From assembly GCF_000378985.1 (NCBI RefSeq), contig NZ_KB905370.1:1765830-1829829 (forward strand): a DNA stretch of 64,000 nt, given 5' to 3'. The translations under genes and the position numbers were made by a program. The notes beneath the pieces were generated by a model. That model worked only from the letters and a program-made list of their open reading frames with translations. It searched no databases and was not told the DNA's origin. Of this stretch, positions 10,388-18,933 are shown piece by piece. Numbering within the stretch: position 1 is the first letter of the stretch; each line of letters starts with the position of its first letter. The DNA comes from Ensifer sp. BR816 (lineage in GTDB: Bacteria; Pseudomonadota; Alphaproteobacteria; Rhizobiales; Rhizobiaceae).

Positions 10388-11893
10388 TTGTCCGCACCCT
10401 CTTCGATCCTTCTTTCGCCGGAGGATAATGTCGCCGTCGCCACGATGGCGATCGAGCCCGGCGAGACGCTGCCCGGCGGGCAAAACGCAACGGCGCGAAT
10501 CGAAGCCGGTCACAAGACGGCGATACGGGCCATCCCGGCGGGCGAGCCGGTCATCAAATATGCCCAGGCGATCGGCCGTGCCACGCGCGACATCGCCGCC
10601 GGTGAACACGTCCATTCCCACAATCTAGCCTTCGACCAGGACAGGCTCGCCATTGGTGCGCCGGTTCCGCCGGAGGCGGCGAGCGCGGCCGACAAGGCGC
10701 GCACCTTCCTCGGCTACCGGCGGGCCGACGGCCGTGCGGCGACCCGCAACTATATCGGCATCGTCGCCAGCGTGAACTGTTCCACCACGGTCTGTCGCGC
10801 CATTGCCGAAGAGGCCAACCGGCGCATCCTGCCCCGCTACGAGGGCATCGACGGCTTCGTGCCGATCGTGCACGACCAGGGCTGCGGCATGTCGTCCACC
10901 GGCGACGGCATGAAGAACCTGCACCGGACGCTTGCCGGCTATGCCCGCCACGCCAATTTCGGCGGCGTGCTGATGGTCGGGCTCGGCTGCGAGGTCAACC
11001 AGCTGACACTCTATGGCCAGAGCGGCTCCGGCGCGGAAAAGCGGCATTTCAATATCCAGGAGGCCGGCGGTTCGCGCCGCTCGGTCGAGCGCGCTCTTGG
11101 CGTTCTTGAGGAAATTGCGCAGGAGGTGGCGACGGCCCGCCGCGTGCCGATACTGGTGAGCGAGATCATCGTCGGGCTGCAATGCGGCGGCTCGGACGGC
11201 CTTTCCGGCGTCACCGCGAACCCGGCGCTCGGCGCCGCGGTCGATATCCTCGCCGGCGCCGGCGGCACCGCAATCCTCTCCGAGACCTCGGAGATCTATG
11301 GTGCAGAGCATCTTCTGCGCAGCCGCGCCGTCAACGAGGCGGTGGCGGTGAAACTCGACGGGCTGATCTCCTGGTGGGAAAACTACGTCGAGATGCACGG
11401 CGCCTCGCTCGACAACAATCCTTCGCCGGGCAACAAGCGCGGCGGTCTGACCACCATCCTGGAAAAGTCGCTCGGCGCCGTTGCCAAGGGCGGACGTTCG
11501 CCGTTGACGGCTGTCTACAACTATGCGGAACGCGTGACCGAGCACGGCCTCGTCTTCATGGACACGCCCGGCTACGACCCGGTCTCGGCGACCGGCCAGG
11601 TCGCCGGCGGTGCCAATGTCATCGCCTTTACGACCGGCCGCGGCAGCTGCTTCGGCTGTCGGCCGGCGCCGTCGATCAAGCTGACCAGCAACACGGCGCT
11701 CTATCGGGCCATGGAAGAGGACATGGATATCGATTGCGGGGTGATCGCCACCGGCGAGGCGACGATCGCCGGATTGGGCCGCGAGATCTTCGATCTGATC
11801 ATCGACACGGCCTCGGGCCGCAAGACCAAGAGTGAACTTTTCGGTTACGGCGACAATGAGTTCGTCCCCTGGCATCTGGGGGCGACGCTTTAG
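10388..11893 (+). CDS. UxaA/GarD-family (altronate dehydratase-type) sugar-acid dehydratase
   Basis: 501 residues from the TTG at 10388, preceded by GGGAG. The frame is open from 10142 but the upstream residues look non-coding and overlap the operator region. Residues about 1-90 are an SAF domain (HKTAIRAIPAGEPVIKYAQAIG, then a GEHVHSHNL end). The rest is the UxaA C-terminal module with cysteines in VNCSTTVC, DQGCGM, GLGCEVNQ, LQCGGSDG and GRGSCFGC. Family members use iron to dehydrate altronate, galactarate or related acids to 2-keto-3-deoxy acids. The exact substrate here is unknown; the lactonase and aldose dehydrogenase neighbours suggest an aldonate formed from a free sugar. Confidence 0.85.
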   Translation: MSAPSSILLSPEDNVAVATMAIEPGETLPGGQNATARIEAGHKTAIRAIPAGEPVIKYAQAIGRATRDIAAGEHVHSHNLAFDQDRLAIGAPVPPEAASAADKARTFLGYRRADGRAATRNYIGIVASVNCSTTVCRAIAEEANRRILPRYEGIDGFVPIVHDQGCGMSSTGDGMKNLHRTLAGYARHANFGGVLMVGLGCEVNQLTLYGQSGSGAEKRHFNIQEAGGSRRSVERALGVLEEIAQEVATARRVPILVSEIIVGLQCGGSDGLSGVTANPALGAAVDILAGAGGTAILSETSEIYGAEHLLRSRAVNEAVAVKLDGLISWWENYVEMHGASLDNNPSPGNKRGGLTTILEKSLGAVAKGGRSPLTAVYNYAERVTEHGLVFMDTPGYDPVSATGQVAGGANVIAFTTGRGSCFGCRPAPSIKLTSNTALYRAMEEDMDIDCGVIATGEATIAGLGREIFDLIIDTASGRKTKSELFGYGDNEFVPWHLGATL

Positions 11894-11969
11894 GGGGCGG
11901 AAGAGGGTGGGTGAGGGCGAAATGCGCCGCATGTGAGAAACGCGCATCCTTGGAGGGAGGAGACAAGGA

Positions 11970-12989
11970 ATGCAGACGAGAAAGATCGGCCGAACCGGCT
12001 TGGCGGTCACCGAGTACAGCTTCGGCACCGCAGGGCTCGGCGGCCTCTATCGCGAATGCACGCGCGAGGCGGCGATGGCGACGCTCGATGCCGCCTGGGA
12101 CGCCGGCATCCGCTATTTCGACACGGCGCCGTATTACGGGCTCGGACTTGCAGAGCGTCGGGTCGGCGATTTCCTGCGCGACAAGCCGCGCGACAGCTAC
12201 GTGCTTTCGACCAAGGTCGGCCGTCTGCTGCATCCGGTGCCGGAGGACAAGGTCCCGGATTATTCCTACGTCAAGGCGCTGAATTTCGACGTTGCCTATG
12301 ACTATGGCTATGACGCGATCATGCGGTCGGTAGAGATGAGCTATGCCCGCCTCGGCCTCAACCGCATCGATATTCTCTATGTCCACGATATCGGCGGCTA
12401 TACCCATGGCGCGGCCAGGAACGCCGTCTATCTGCGGCAATTGCTGGATTCGGGGCTCAAGGCGCTGGAGGAGCTGAAATCGAGCGGCGCCATTTCGGCC
12501 TACGGCCTCGGCGTCAACGAGGTGCCCGTCTGCCTTGACGTGATGCGCCATGCGGATATCGACTGCATCCTGCTTGCCGGCCGCTACACGCTTCTCGATC
12601 GATCGGCAGTCGCCGAACTCGTTCCGCTCTGCGAGAGCAAAGGAACCTCGCTCGTGGTCGGGGGCGTCTTCAATTCCGGCATCCTCGCCACCGGTCCGGT
12701 GGAGGGCGCGCATTTCGACTACATGCCGGCGACGGAGGAGGTCCGGGAGAAGGTCGCCGCCATGGAGCGGATTGCCAGCGGGCGGGGCCTGCCGCTCGCC
12801 GCAGCGGCGCTGCAGTTCCCGCTCGCCAATCCCCAGGTCGCCTCGGTCCTGCTCGGCACCGCCAAGCCTTCGAGCCTGGAGCGGAATATGGAGCTGGCTC
12901 AACGGAATATGACGGCGGAGGATTTTTCCGCTTTCCAGCCCTACACGCTGGTAGCACCGGAGCTCGGGGCGGAGGCTGTGAGGGTCTGA
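11970..12989 (+). CDS. aldo/keto reductase, aldose 1-dehydrogenase type
   Basis: 339-residue TIM-barrel aldo/keto reductase with the catalytic tetrad Asp51 and Tyr56 (RYFDTAPYYGLGLAE), Lys82 (LSTKVGR) and His139 (LYVHDIGG). The sequence resembles the L-fucose / D-threo-aldose 1-dehydrogenase branch, which oxidises an aldose to its lactone with NAD(P)+. It is 77 bases downstream of the dehydratase with a GGAGGGAGG ribosome-binding site. With the amidohydrolase-type lactonase at 17871 it would make the aldonate substrate of the UxaA-type enzyme. Sugar specificity is inferred only from the family. Confidence 0.85.
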   Translation: MQTRKIGRTGLAVTEYSFGTAGLGGLYRECTREAAMATLDAAWDAGIRYFDTAPYYGLGLAERRVGDFLRDKPRDSYVLSTKVGRLLHPVPEDKVPDYSYVKALNFDVAYDYGYDAIMRSVEMSYARLGLNRIDILYVHDIGGYTHGAARNAVYLRQLLDSGLKALEELKSSGAISAYGLGVNEVPVCLDVMRHADIDCILLAGRYTLLDRSAVAELVPLCESKGTSLVVGGVFNSGILATGPVEGAHFDYMPATEEVREKVAAMERIASGRGLPLAAAALQFPLANPQVASVLLGTAKPSSLERNMELAQRNMTAEDFSAFQPYTLVAPELGAEAVRV

Positions 12990-13108
12990 CATCGAGGCCA
13001 GCCGCCAACGGGCGGCGGGACCATCCTTTCTGCGCTTGGAGAACGCAATGGAGGGAAGCGACCAAGAGGGCTTGCCAATTCGATTTGCCTGAATTAGCGT
13101 GCCAAAAT

Positions 13109-13128
13109 GTTTTTTATTGATAAAAGAC
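13109..13128. promoter_or_regulatory. candidate GntR operator 2
   Basis: GTTTTTTATTGATAAAAGAC is a 20-bp palindrome with 16 of 20 positions self-complementary, sharing the GATAAAAGAC arm with the site at 10312-10331. It lies in the 206-base gap before the ABC transporter gene, 68 bases before its start, and suggests a second regulated promoter. Confidence 0.55.
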
Positions 13129-13195
13129 GATCCGCAAGCACCTGGCGGATCGCTCTCGATAACGGAACAAGGTGTGAATTGAGAGGAGAAACCTG

Positions 13196-14185
13196 ATGAG
13201 CATTGCCAAACGCACTCTTTCCCGCCGTGCCTTTAACGCGCTTGCCGGCGCAGCCTTCTTCGCGGCCATGGCGCCGGTGCCTTCCTTCGCCCAGGACGTC
13301 ACGATCCCGATCATCGTGAAGGACACGACGTCCTTCTATTGGCAGATCGTTCTGGCTGGCGCGCGGGCCGCCGGCAAGGACCTCGGCGTCAACGTGCCGG
13401 AACTCGGTGCGCAGTCCGAATCCGACATCAACGGCCAGATCAGCATCCTCGAGAATGCCGTCGCCGGCGCGCCGGCCGCAGTCGTCATCGCCCCGACCGA
13501 GTTCAAGGCGCTTGGCAAGCCGATCGACGAGGCCGCCAAGGCGGTACCGGTCATCGGCATCGACTCCGGGGCCGATTCCAAGGCCTTCTCGTCGTTCCTG
13601 ACGACCGACAACGTCCAGGGCGGCCGCATCGCCGCCGATGGTCTTGCCGCGGCGATCAAGGAAGCGACCGGCAAGGAAGAGGGCGAGGTCGCCATCATCA
13701 CCAGCCTGCCGGGCGTCGGTTCGCTCGACCAGCGCCGCGAAGGCTTCCTCGACCAGGTCAAGACCAAGTATCCGGGTCTGAAGGTTGTTGCCGATAAATT
13801 TGCCGATGGCCAGGCGACGACCGGGCTCAACATCATGACCGACCTGATCACCGCCAACCCGAACCTCGTCGGCGTCTTCGCCTCGAACCTGATCATGGCG
13901 CAGGGCGCCGGTCAGGCGATCGCCGAGAACAAGCTCGGCGACAAGATCAAGGTCATCGGCTTCGACAGCGACGAAAAGACCGTCGGTTTTCTCAAGGAAG
14001 GCGTGCTTGCCGGTCTCGTCGTGCAGGACCCCTATCGCATGGGTTATGATGGCGTGAAGACGGCGCTTGCCGTCTCGAAGGGCGAAAAGGTCGAGGCCAA
14101 TGTCGACACCGGCGCGAACCTGGTCACCAAGGCCAACATGGCCGAGCCGAAGATCGACGCGCTGCTGAACCCGAAGGTCAACTGA
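13196..14185 (+). CDS. ribose-type sugar ABC transporter, periplasmic binding protein
   Basis: 329 residues. The N-terminal signal peptide of about 32 residues contains a twin-arginine-like LSRRAFNALAG stretch and ends PSFAQD. The mature protein is a Peripla_BP_4 (RbsB-like) type I binding protein: IPIIVKDTTSFYWQIVLAGARAAGKDLG at the N-lobe, VIAPTEFKAL, GIDSGADSKAF, and FASNLIMAQGAGQAI and VIGFDSDEKTV in the C-lobe. It delivers a sugar to the membrane complex encoded next. A good GAGAGGAGAAA ribosome-binding site precedes the ATG. The ligand is not determinable from sequence alone. Confidence 0.9.
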   Translation: MSIAKRTLSRRAFNALAGAAFFAAMAPVPSFAQDVTIPIIVKDTTSFYWQIVLAGARAAGKDLGVNVPELGAQSESDINGQISILENAVAGAPAAVVIAPTEFKALGKPIDEAAKAVPVIGIDSGADSKAFSSFLTTDNVQGGRIAADGLAAAIKEATGKEEGEVAIITSLPGVGSLDQRREGFLDQVKTKYPGLKVVADKFADGQATTGLNIMTDLITANPNLVGVFASNLIMAQGAGQAIAENKLGDKIKVIGFDSDEKTVGFLKEGVLAGLVVQDPYRMGYDGVKTALAVSKGEKVEANVDTGANLVTKANMAEPKIDALLNPKVN

Positions 14186-14251
14186 CCTGTCTTTGGCGCG
14201 ACGGCCGGCGGAGGAGCCGGCCGTCGCGGACCGAAACGTGAGGAGGGTAGC

Positions 14252-15793
14252 ATGACAGGGCTTCAAGAGGTCAGCCAGCGACATGAGGACGAGCTCGAGG
14301 CGGCGGTTGCGAAGGGCAAACCGATCCTGGAGCTGCGCGGGCTGCAGAAGAACTATGGCGCCGTCCAGGCGCTGAAGCCTGCGACCATCACCTTCCTCTC
14401 CGGCGAGATCCACGCGATCGTCGGTGAAAACGGCGCGGGCAAGTCGACGCTGATCAAGCTCCTGACCGGCGTCATCCCGCGGACCGCCGGCGAGGTGTCC
14501 TGGCAGGGCGAGCCGGTCCAGCTTGCCACCCCCACCGAGGCGATCGCCCGCGGCATCAATGCCGTCCACCAGGAGGTGGTGCTCTGCCCGCATCTGAGCG
14601 TGGCGGCCAACATGTTTCTCGGCGACGAGATGAACAGCAAGGGCCTGATGCGCAAGCGCGCCATGACCGATGCGGCCCAGGGCGTCCTCGACGATCTCGG
14701 CTTCAACCTGCCGGCCAATGCCACCCTTGGCAGCCTGACGATCGGCCAGCAGCAGCTGGTCGCGACCGCACGCGCGGCGATGCGCGGCACCCGCTTCCTG
14801 ATCTTCGACGAGCCGACCGCCTATCTGACCCGGCAGGAATCCGCCCAGCTCTTCCGCCTCATTCGCCGGCTGCAGGGCGAGGGCGTCACCATCGTCTATA
14901 TCAGCCATCGGCTCGAAGAGGTCTTCGAGCTTGCCGACCGCGTCTCGGTGCTGCGCGACGGCACCCATGTCGGTACACGCTATATTTCCGAGACCAACGA
15001 AGCCGAACTGATCGCGCTGATGATCAACCGCACGATCGAGCAGATCTACCACAAGGAGCAGTTCGCCCTCGGCGAGACGATCGTCGAGACGCGGGGGCTT
15101 TCCGGCCCCGGTTTCAGCGACATTTCGCTTTCCGTCCGGGCCGGCGAGATCGTCGGGCTCTACGGCCTGATCGGCGCGGGCCGCAGCGAATTCGCGCTCG
15201 GCCTCTACGGCCGTCATCCGCTCACCGGCGGAGAAGTGTATTGGCAGGGCCGCAAGGTCGAGATCGGCAACGAGCGCAGGGCGATGGAGCTCGGCATCGC
15301 GCTTGCGCCGGAAAGCCGCCGCGACCAGGGCCTCTGCCTCAACCTGCCGATCGGCCTCAACATCAACCTGCCGGTCTTTCGCAAGTTGACGCGCGGGCTG
15401 ACGATCAACCGCGCCGAGGAGGCCGCCAATGCCGATCGGCAGATCCGCGATCTGCAGATCAAGACGCCGTCGCGCCGCGTTCTCGCCTCCGCCATGTCCG
15501 GCGGCAACCAGCAGAAGATCGTCATCGGCAAATGGCTGAGCCACGGCGCGAAACTGTTCATCTTCGACGAGCCGACCGTCGGCGTCGACGTCGGCACCAA
15601 GGCGGAAATCTACAGGCTTTTTGCGCGACTGCTGGAAAAGGGGGCAGGGATCATCCTGATCTCCTCCTATCTGCCGGAGGTCTACGAGCTTGCCGACCGC
15701 CTGCACGTGTTCCGCCAGGGACGGCTGGTCGCCAGCCACGATTACCGTGCCGCCAGCCACGAGGACGTCCTGGCGCAGGCGATCAACGCGTGA
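14252..15793 (+). CDS. ribose-type sugar ABC transporter, dual ATP-binding subunit
   Basis: 513 residues with two ABC domains in tandem, as in RbsA/XylG. The first has Walker A GENGAGKSTLIKLL, a divergent signature LTIGQQQ and Walker B FLIFDEPTAYL. The second has a degenerate Walker A (GLIGAGRSEFALGLYG), a canonical signature MSGGNQQK and Walker B LFIFDEPTVGVDVG. Degeneracy of the second P-loop is normal in this carbohydrate uptake family, so one composite site hydrolyses ATP. It sits 66 bases after the binding protein and 37 bases before the permease, forming one transport operon. Confidence 0.92.
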   Translation: MTGLQEVSQRHEDELEAAVAKGKPILELRGLQKNYGAVQALKPATITFLSGEIHAIVGENGAGKSTLIKLLTGVIPRTAGEVSWQGEPVQLATPTEAIARGINAVHQEVVLCPHLSVAANMFLGDEMNSKGLMRKRAMTDAAQGVLDDLGFNLPANATLGSLTIGQQQLVATARAAMRGTRFLIFDEPTAYLTRQESAQLFRLIRRLQGEGVTIVYISHRLEEVFELADRVSVLRDGTHVGTRYISETNEAELIALMINRTIEQIYHKEQFALGETIVETRGLSGPGFSDISLSVRAGEIVGLYGLIGAGRSEFALGLYGRHPLTGGEVYWQGRKVEIGNERRAMELGIALAPESRRDQGLCLNLPIGLNINLPVFRKLTRGLTINRAEEAANADRQIRDLQIKTPSRRVLASAMSGGNQQKIVIGKWLSHGAKLFIFDEPTVGVDVGTKAEIYRLFARLLEKGAGIILISSYLPEVYELADRLHVFRQGRLVASHDYRAASHEDVLAQAINA

Positions 15794-15830
15794 TCGTTTC
15801 TAGAGTTAGAAGGACTGCAGGGAGGGCAGA

Positions 15831-16808
15831 ATGAGTGTCGAAACGGTAGAAAGCAGCACAGGACCGACGCCGAAGCGAGGGGTCAGCATCCTGTTCGGGC
15901 TGACGCTTCTCGGGCTGCTGGTCGTCCTCTGGCTGCTCCTTGGCCTGGCGACGAGCGCCTTCTGGACGCCCAACAATATCAGCAACCTCCTGCGCCAGGG
16001 GGCGATGACGGCGATCCTGGCGGTCGGCCAGACCTTCGTGATCATCACCGCCGGCATCGACCTCTCGGTTGGCGCCGTCGTCGGCTTCACCAGCGTCATT
16101 GTCGCCTGGTTGTTGGCCGCCGGCGTGCCGCTCTGGCTGGCACTGATCGCGACGCTCTTGATCGGCGTGCTGATCGGCGCCTTTCACGCCTTCGGCATCG
16201 TCCGCATGGGCCTGCCGCCCTTCATCATCACGCTTGCGACGCTGACGTCGCTGCGCGGCATCGGCCTCCTGATCACCAACGGCTCGACGATCTCGATCAC
16301 CAACGAGGCCTTCACCAATTTCTCGCGCGCCGATTTCCTCGGCGTGCCAAGCCTGTTCTGGATGGTGATCGTGGTCGCCGTTCCGGCCTATGTCTTCCTG
16401 CATCTGAGCCGCTTCGGCCGCTATCTTTTCGCCGTCGGCTCCAACAGCGAGGCGGCGCGCCTTTCCGGCGTCAACGTCAACCGGACGATCTATCTCGCCT
16501 ATATTCTCTCCTCGACCTGCGCCGCCTTTGTCGGCCTGCTGCTCGCCTCGCGCATCGGCATCGGCAACGCCACGCAGGCGGAAGGGTGGGAATTGCAGGC
16601 GATCGCTTCGTCGGTCATCGGCGGCACCAGCCTTTTCGGCGCCGTCGGCTCGGTGCACGGCCCGCTTCTCGGCGCCTTCATCCTGGCGACCATCAACAAC
16701 GGCGCCAACCTCTTGAACGTCAACTCCTTCTGGCAACGCATCATCACCGGTCTGCTGATCATCGTGATCGTCTATTTCGACCAGCTGCGGCGCCGGGGAT
16801 CGCGTTGA
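15831..16808 (+). CDS. ribose-type sugar ABC transporter, permease
   Basis: 325-residue RbsC/XylH-type integral membrane protein with about 8-10 hydrophobic segments. The first is GLTLLGLLVVLWLLLGLATS. Signature loops include TAGIDLSVGAVVGFTSVI, GLPPFIITLATLTSLRGI and the cytoplasmic coupling stretch GSNSEAARLSGVNV, which contacts the ATPase. The family ending YFDQLRRRG is present. It is directly downstream of the ATPase gene. Confidence 0.92.
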   Translation: MSVETVESSTGPTPKRGVSILFGLTLLGLLVVLWLLLGLATSAFWTPNNISNLLRQGAMTAILAVGQTFVIITAGIDLSVGAVVGFTSVIVAWLLAAGVPLWLALIATLLIGVLIGAFHAFGIVRMGLPPFIITLATLTSLRGIGLLITNGSTISITNEAFTNFSRADFLGVPSLFWMVIVVAVPAYVFLHLSRFGRYLFAVGSNSEAARLSGVNVNRTIYLAYILSSTCAAFVGLLLASRIGIGNATQAEGWELQAIASSVIGGTSLFGAVGSVHGPLLGAFILATINNGANLLNVNSFWQRIITGLLIIVIVYFDQLRRRGSR

Positions 16809-16851
16809 GCCGCGCGCGGCTGTCATTCAGGATCAAGCTACGGAACGCACC

Positions 16852-17874
16852 ATGAAGGCTGTCGTCTGTTCGGAACCCGGTCACCTGGAAATCACCGATC
16901 GCCCCCGGCCGGCGGCGCCGCCTGAGGGTTGGGCCCGCCTTGCCGTCAGCCGTGTCGGCATCTGCGGCACCGACTACCATATCTTCGAGGGCAAGCATCC
17001 CTTCCTCGAATATCCGCGCGTCATGGGCCACGAGGTTTCGGCCCGGGTGATCGAGGCCGGCCCGGGCTCGAATCTCGCGCCCGGAACGCTGGTTGTGGTC
17101 AATCCCTATATCGCCTGCGGACACTGCATAGCCTGCCGGCGGGGGAAACCGAATTGCTGCACGGCGATCCGGGTTCTCGGAGTCCATACCGATGGAGCCT
17201 TCTGCGAAGAAATCCTCATGCCGGTTGTGAACCTCTATCCGGCGAACGGCCTTTCTCCCGAAGCCGCCGCGACGGTGGAATTCCTGGCGATCGGCGCCCA
17301 TGCTGTGCGGCGCGCCGCGGCGGCACCCGGTGCCCGGTCATTGGTGATCGGCGCCGGTCCGATCGGTCTCGGAACGGCGATATTTTCCCGGATTGCCGAA
17401 CACGACGTAACGCTTCTCGATACCAGCGCCGAGCGGCTGGCCTTCGCGACTCACGAGCTCGGCTTCTCCGCCGGTCTTCTCGCCGATGAGGGGCTGCAAG
17501 AGGCCGTGGTGCGGGCGACGGGCGGCGACGGTTTCGACGTCGTCTTCGACGCCACCGGCAATGCCGCTTCGATGGAACGGTCCTTTGCCCATGTCGCCCA
17601 CGGCGGGACGCTCGTCTTCGTCAGCGTGGTCAAGAACGACATCCGCTTCTCCGACCCGGAATTCCACAAGCGCGAGATGACGCTGGTGGCGAGTCGCAAT
17701 GCGACGCGGGAGGATTTCGACCATGTCATCGCGTCGATCGGCAAAGGCCTCGTTCCGGTGGATAAGCTCGTCACCCACAGGACGACCCTGGACCAGGCCG
17801 TGCACGACCTGCCGCGCTGGGCACACGACAAGGCGGGTCTGGTAAAGGCGGTCGTCGCCGTCGGTGCCGCATGA
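16852..17874 (+). CDS. zinc-dependent medium-chain alcohol dehydrogenase
   Basis: 340-residue MDR protein. Catalytic zinc ligands are Cys38 (VGICGTD) and His60-Glu61 (VMGHEV). Structural zinc ligands are Cys89, Cys92, Cys95 and Cys103 (CGHCIACRRGKPNCC). The Rossmann motif is VIGAGPIGLGTA. It resembles sugar-acid and polyol dehydrogenases such as L-galactonate/L-gulonate 5-dehydrogenase and threonine dehydrogenase. In this operon it probably oxidises the aldonate or the 2-keto-3-deoxy acid. It overlaps the next gene by 4 bases (ATGA). Confidence 0.85.
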   Translation: MKAVVCSEPGHLEITDRPRPAAPPEGWARLAVSRVGICGTDYHIFEGKHPFLEYPRVMGHEVSARVIEAGPGSNLAPGTLVVVNPYIACGHCIACRRGKPNCCTAIRVLGVHTDGAFCEEILMPVVNLYPANGLSPEAAATVEFLAIGAHAVRRAAAAPGARSLVIGAGPIGLGTAIFSRIAEHDVTLLDTSAERLAFATHELGFSAGLLADEGLQEAVVRATGGDGFDVVFDATGNAASMERSFAHVAHGGTLVFVSVVKNDIRFSDPEFHKREMTLVASRNATREDFDHVIASIGKGLVPVDKLVTHRTTLDQAVHDLPRWAHDKAGLVKAVVAVGAA

Positions 17875-18707
17875 GCCTCATCGATGCCCACCAGCACTAC
17901 TGGACCCTAGGTCTTGGCCATAACGACTGGCCGGGACCCGATCTGAAGCCGATCTTCCGCGACTTCGGTCCCGACGATCTCAAGCCCCATCTCGACTCGG
18001 CAGGGATCAGCCGCACCGTCCTCGTCCAGGCGGCCCCGAATGTCACGGAAACCGAATTCCTGCTCGACATCGCCGCGCAGGAAGAGACGGTCGCGGCGGT
18101 GGTCGGCTGGGTCGATATCCTCGCTGCGAACGCCGGTAGCGAACTTCGGCGACTGAAATCGCATCCGAAGTTCAAGGGCATTCGGCCGATGCTGCAAGGC
18201 ATTGACGAGACCGCCTGGATCCTGCGGCCGGAAGCGATCGCCACGCTTGAGTTGCTGCCGCAACTGGATCTCCGTTTCGACGCGCTCATCCAGCCGCGTC
18301 ACCTGCCGGTGATCGCGGCGCTTGCCGATCGCCTGCCGGACCTCCCGATCGTCGTCGATCACGGCGCCAAGCCGTTCATTGCCGAAGGCCGGCTGGAGCC
18401 TTGGGCAGCGGACATGACGGCGCTCGCCCGCCGCGCCAATGTCCATGTCAAGCTGTCGGGCCTCGTGACGGAGGCCGGTGGAGACTGGTCGGTCCAGCGA
18501 TTGCGGCCCTACGCGGCCCATCTCATTGACGCCTTCGGTGCCGATCGCGTGATGTTCGGCAGCGATTGGCCGGTTGTGCTTCTCGATGCCGACTACTCCG
18601 AGTGGTTTGCAGCCGGGAGAGCCCTGACCGCCGATCGTTCGGAAACGGAGCGGCAGGCGATTTTCTTGGGGACGGCCGCCCGTTTTTACGGAATTTCCAC
18701 GACCTGA
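17871..18707 (+). CDS. amidohydrolase-family sugar lactonase (COG3618-type)
   Basis: 278-residue TIM-barrel metal-dependent hydrolase. It begins MSLIDAHQHYW, the HxH motif of amidohydrolase 2 proteins. Other conserved features are the IRPMLQG region, VDHGAKPFI, the VKLSGLVTEA strand and the C-terminal metal-binding Asp in RVMFGSDWPV. COG3618 members include L-fuconolactonase and L-rhamnonolactonase, which open the lactone produced by an aldose dehydrogenase. It overlaps the zinc dehydrogenase by 4 bases and is the last gene of the sugar locus. Confidence 0.85.
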   Translation: MSLIDAHQHYWTLGLGHNDWPGPDLKPIFRDFGPDDLKPHLDSAGISRTVLVQAAPNVTETEFLLDIAAQEETVAAVVGWVDILAANAGSELRRLKSHPKFKGIRPMLQGIDETAWILRPEAIATLELLPQLDLRFDALIQPRHLPVIAALADRLPDLPIVVDHGAKPFIAEGRLEPWAADMTALARRANVHVKLSGLVTEAGGDWSVQRLRPYAAHLIDAFGADRVMFGSDWPVVLLDADYSEWFAAGRALTADRSETERQAIFLGTAARFYGISTT

Positions 18708-18784
18708 GGTACGAACGTCATAGCGCGACAGGTCCGCGCAATGTTATCTCAATACATTAGTAATATGATTCCCGTGTGCAAATG

Positions 18785-18811
18785 TCCCCAAAACGACGGG
18801 GGTCTTTTTGT
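18785..18811 (+). terminator. weak terminator-like hairpin
   Basis: CCCC at 18786-18789 and GGGGG at 18798-18802 with an AAAACGAC loop, followed by TCTTTTTG. The stem is short (4-5 bp), so it is a weak candidate for ending the sugar operon. It could equally be part of the phaZ leader. Confidence 0.3.
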
Positions 18812-18823
18812 TGCACTGCACAA
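18808..18823. promoter_or_regulatory. TGCA-rich palindrome upstream of phaZ (PhaR/AniA-like site candidate)
   Basis: TTGTTGCACTGCACAA has arms TTG-TGCA and TGCA-CAA around a central C. It lies 110 bases before the phaZ start. PhaR/AniA regulators of PHB metabolism bind TGCA-rich near-palindromes, so the location fits. The identity is inference. Confidence 0.35.
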
Positions 18824-18933
18824 GAAAAGTGGTAGTCTGGGGCCGATTGCGGACACCAAGACGAACACGCGCAAGGCTTGCGTCGGACCTGGGAGCGGCG
18901 CCGAGATCGATTGAAACAAGGGGTACGCGTCCC

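Noticed and set aside
13094-15760. Minus-strand frame of 888 codons over the sugar ABC transporter genes
   Set aside because: It spans several recognisable plus-strand genes and their spacers and has no family motifs; it is a shadow frame.
14252-15793. Degenerate second Walker A in the sugar ABC ATPase as a sign of inactivation
   Set aside because: Degeneracy of one P-loop is normal for RbsA/XylG-type tandem ATPases.
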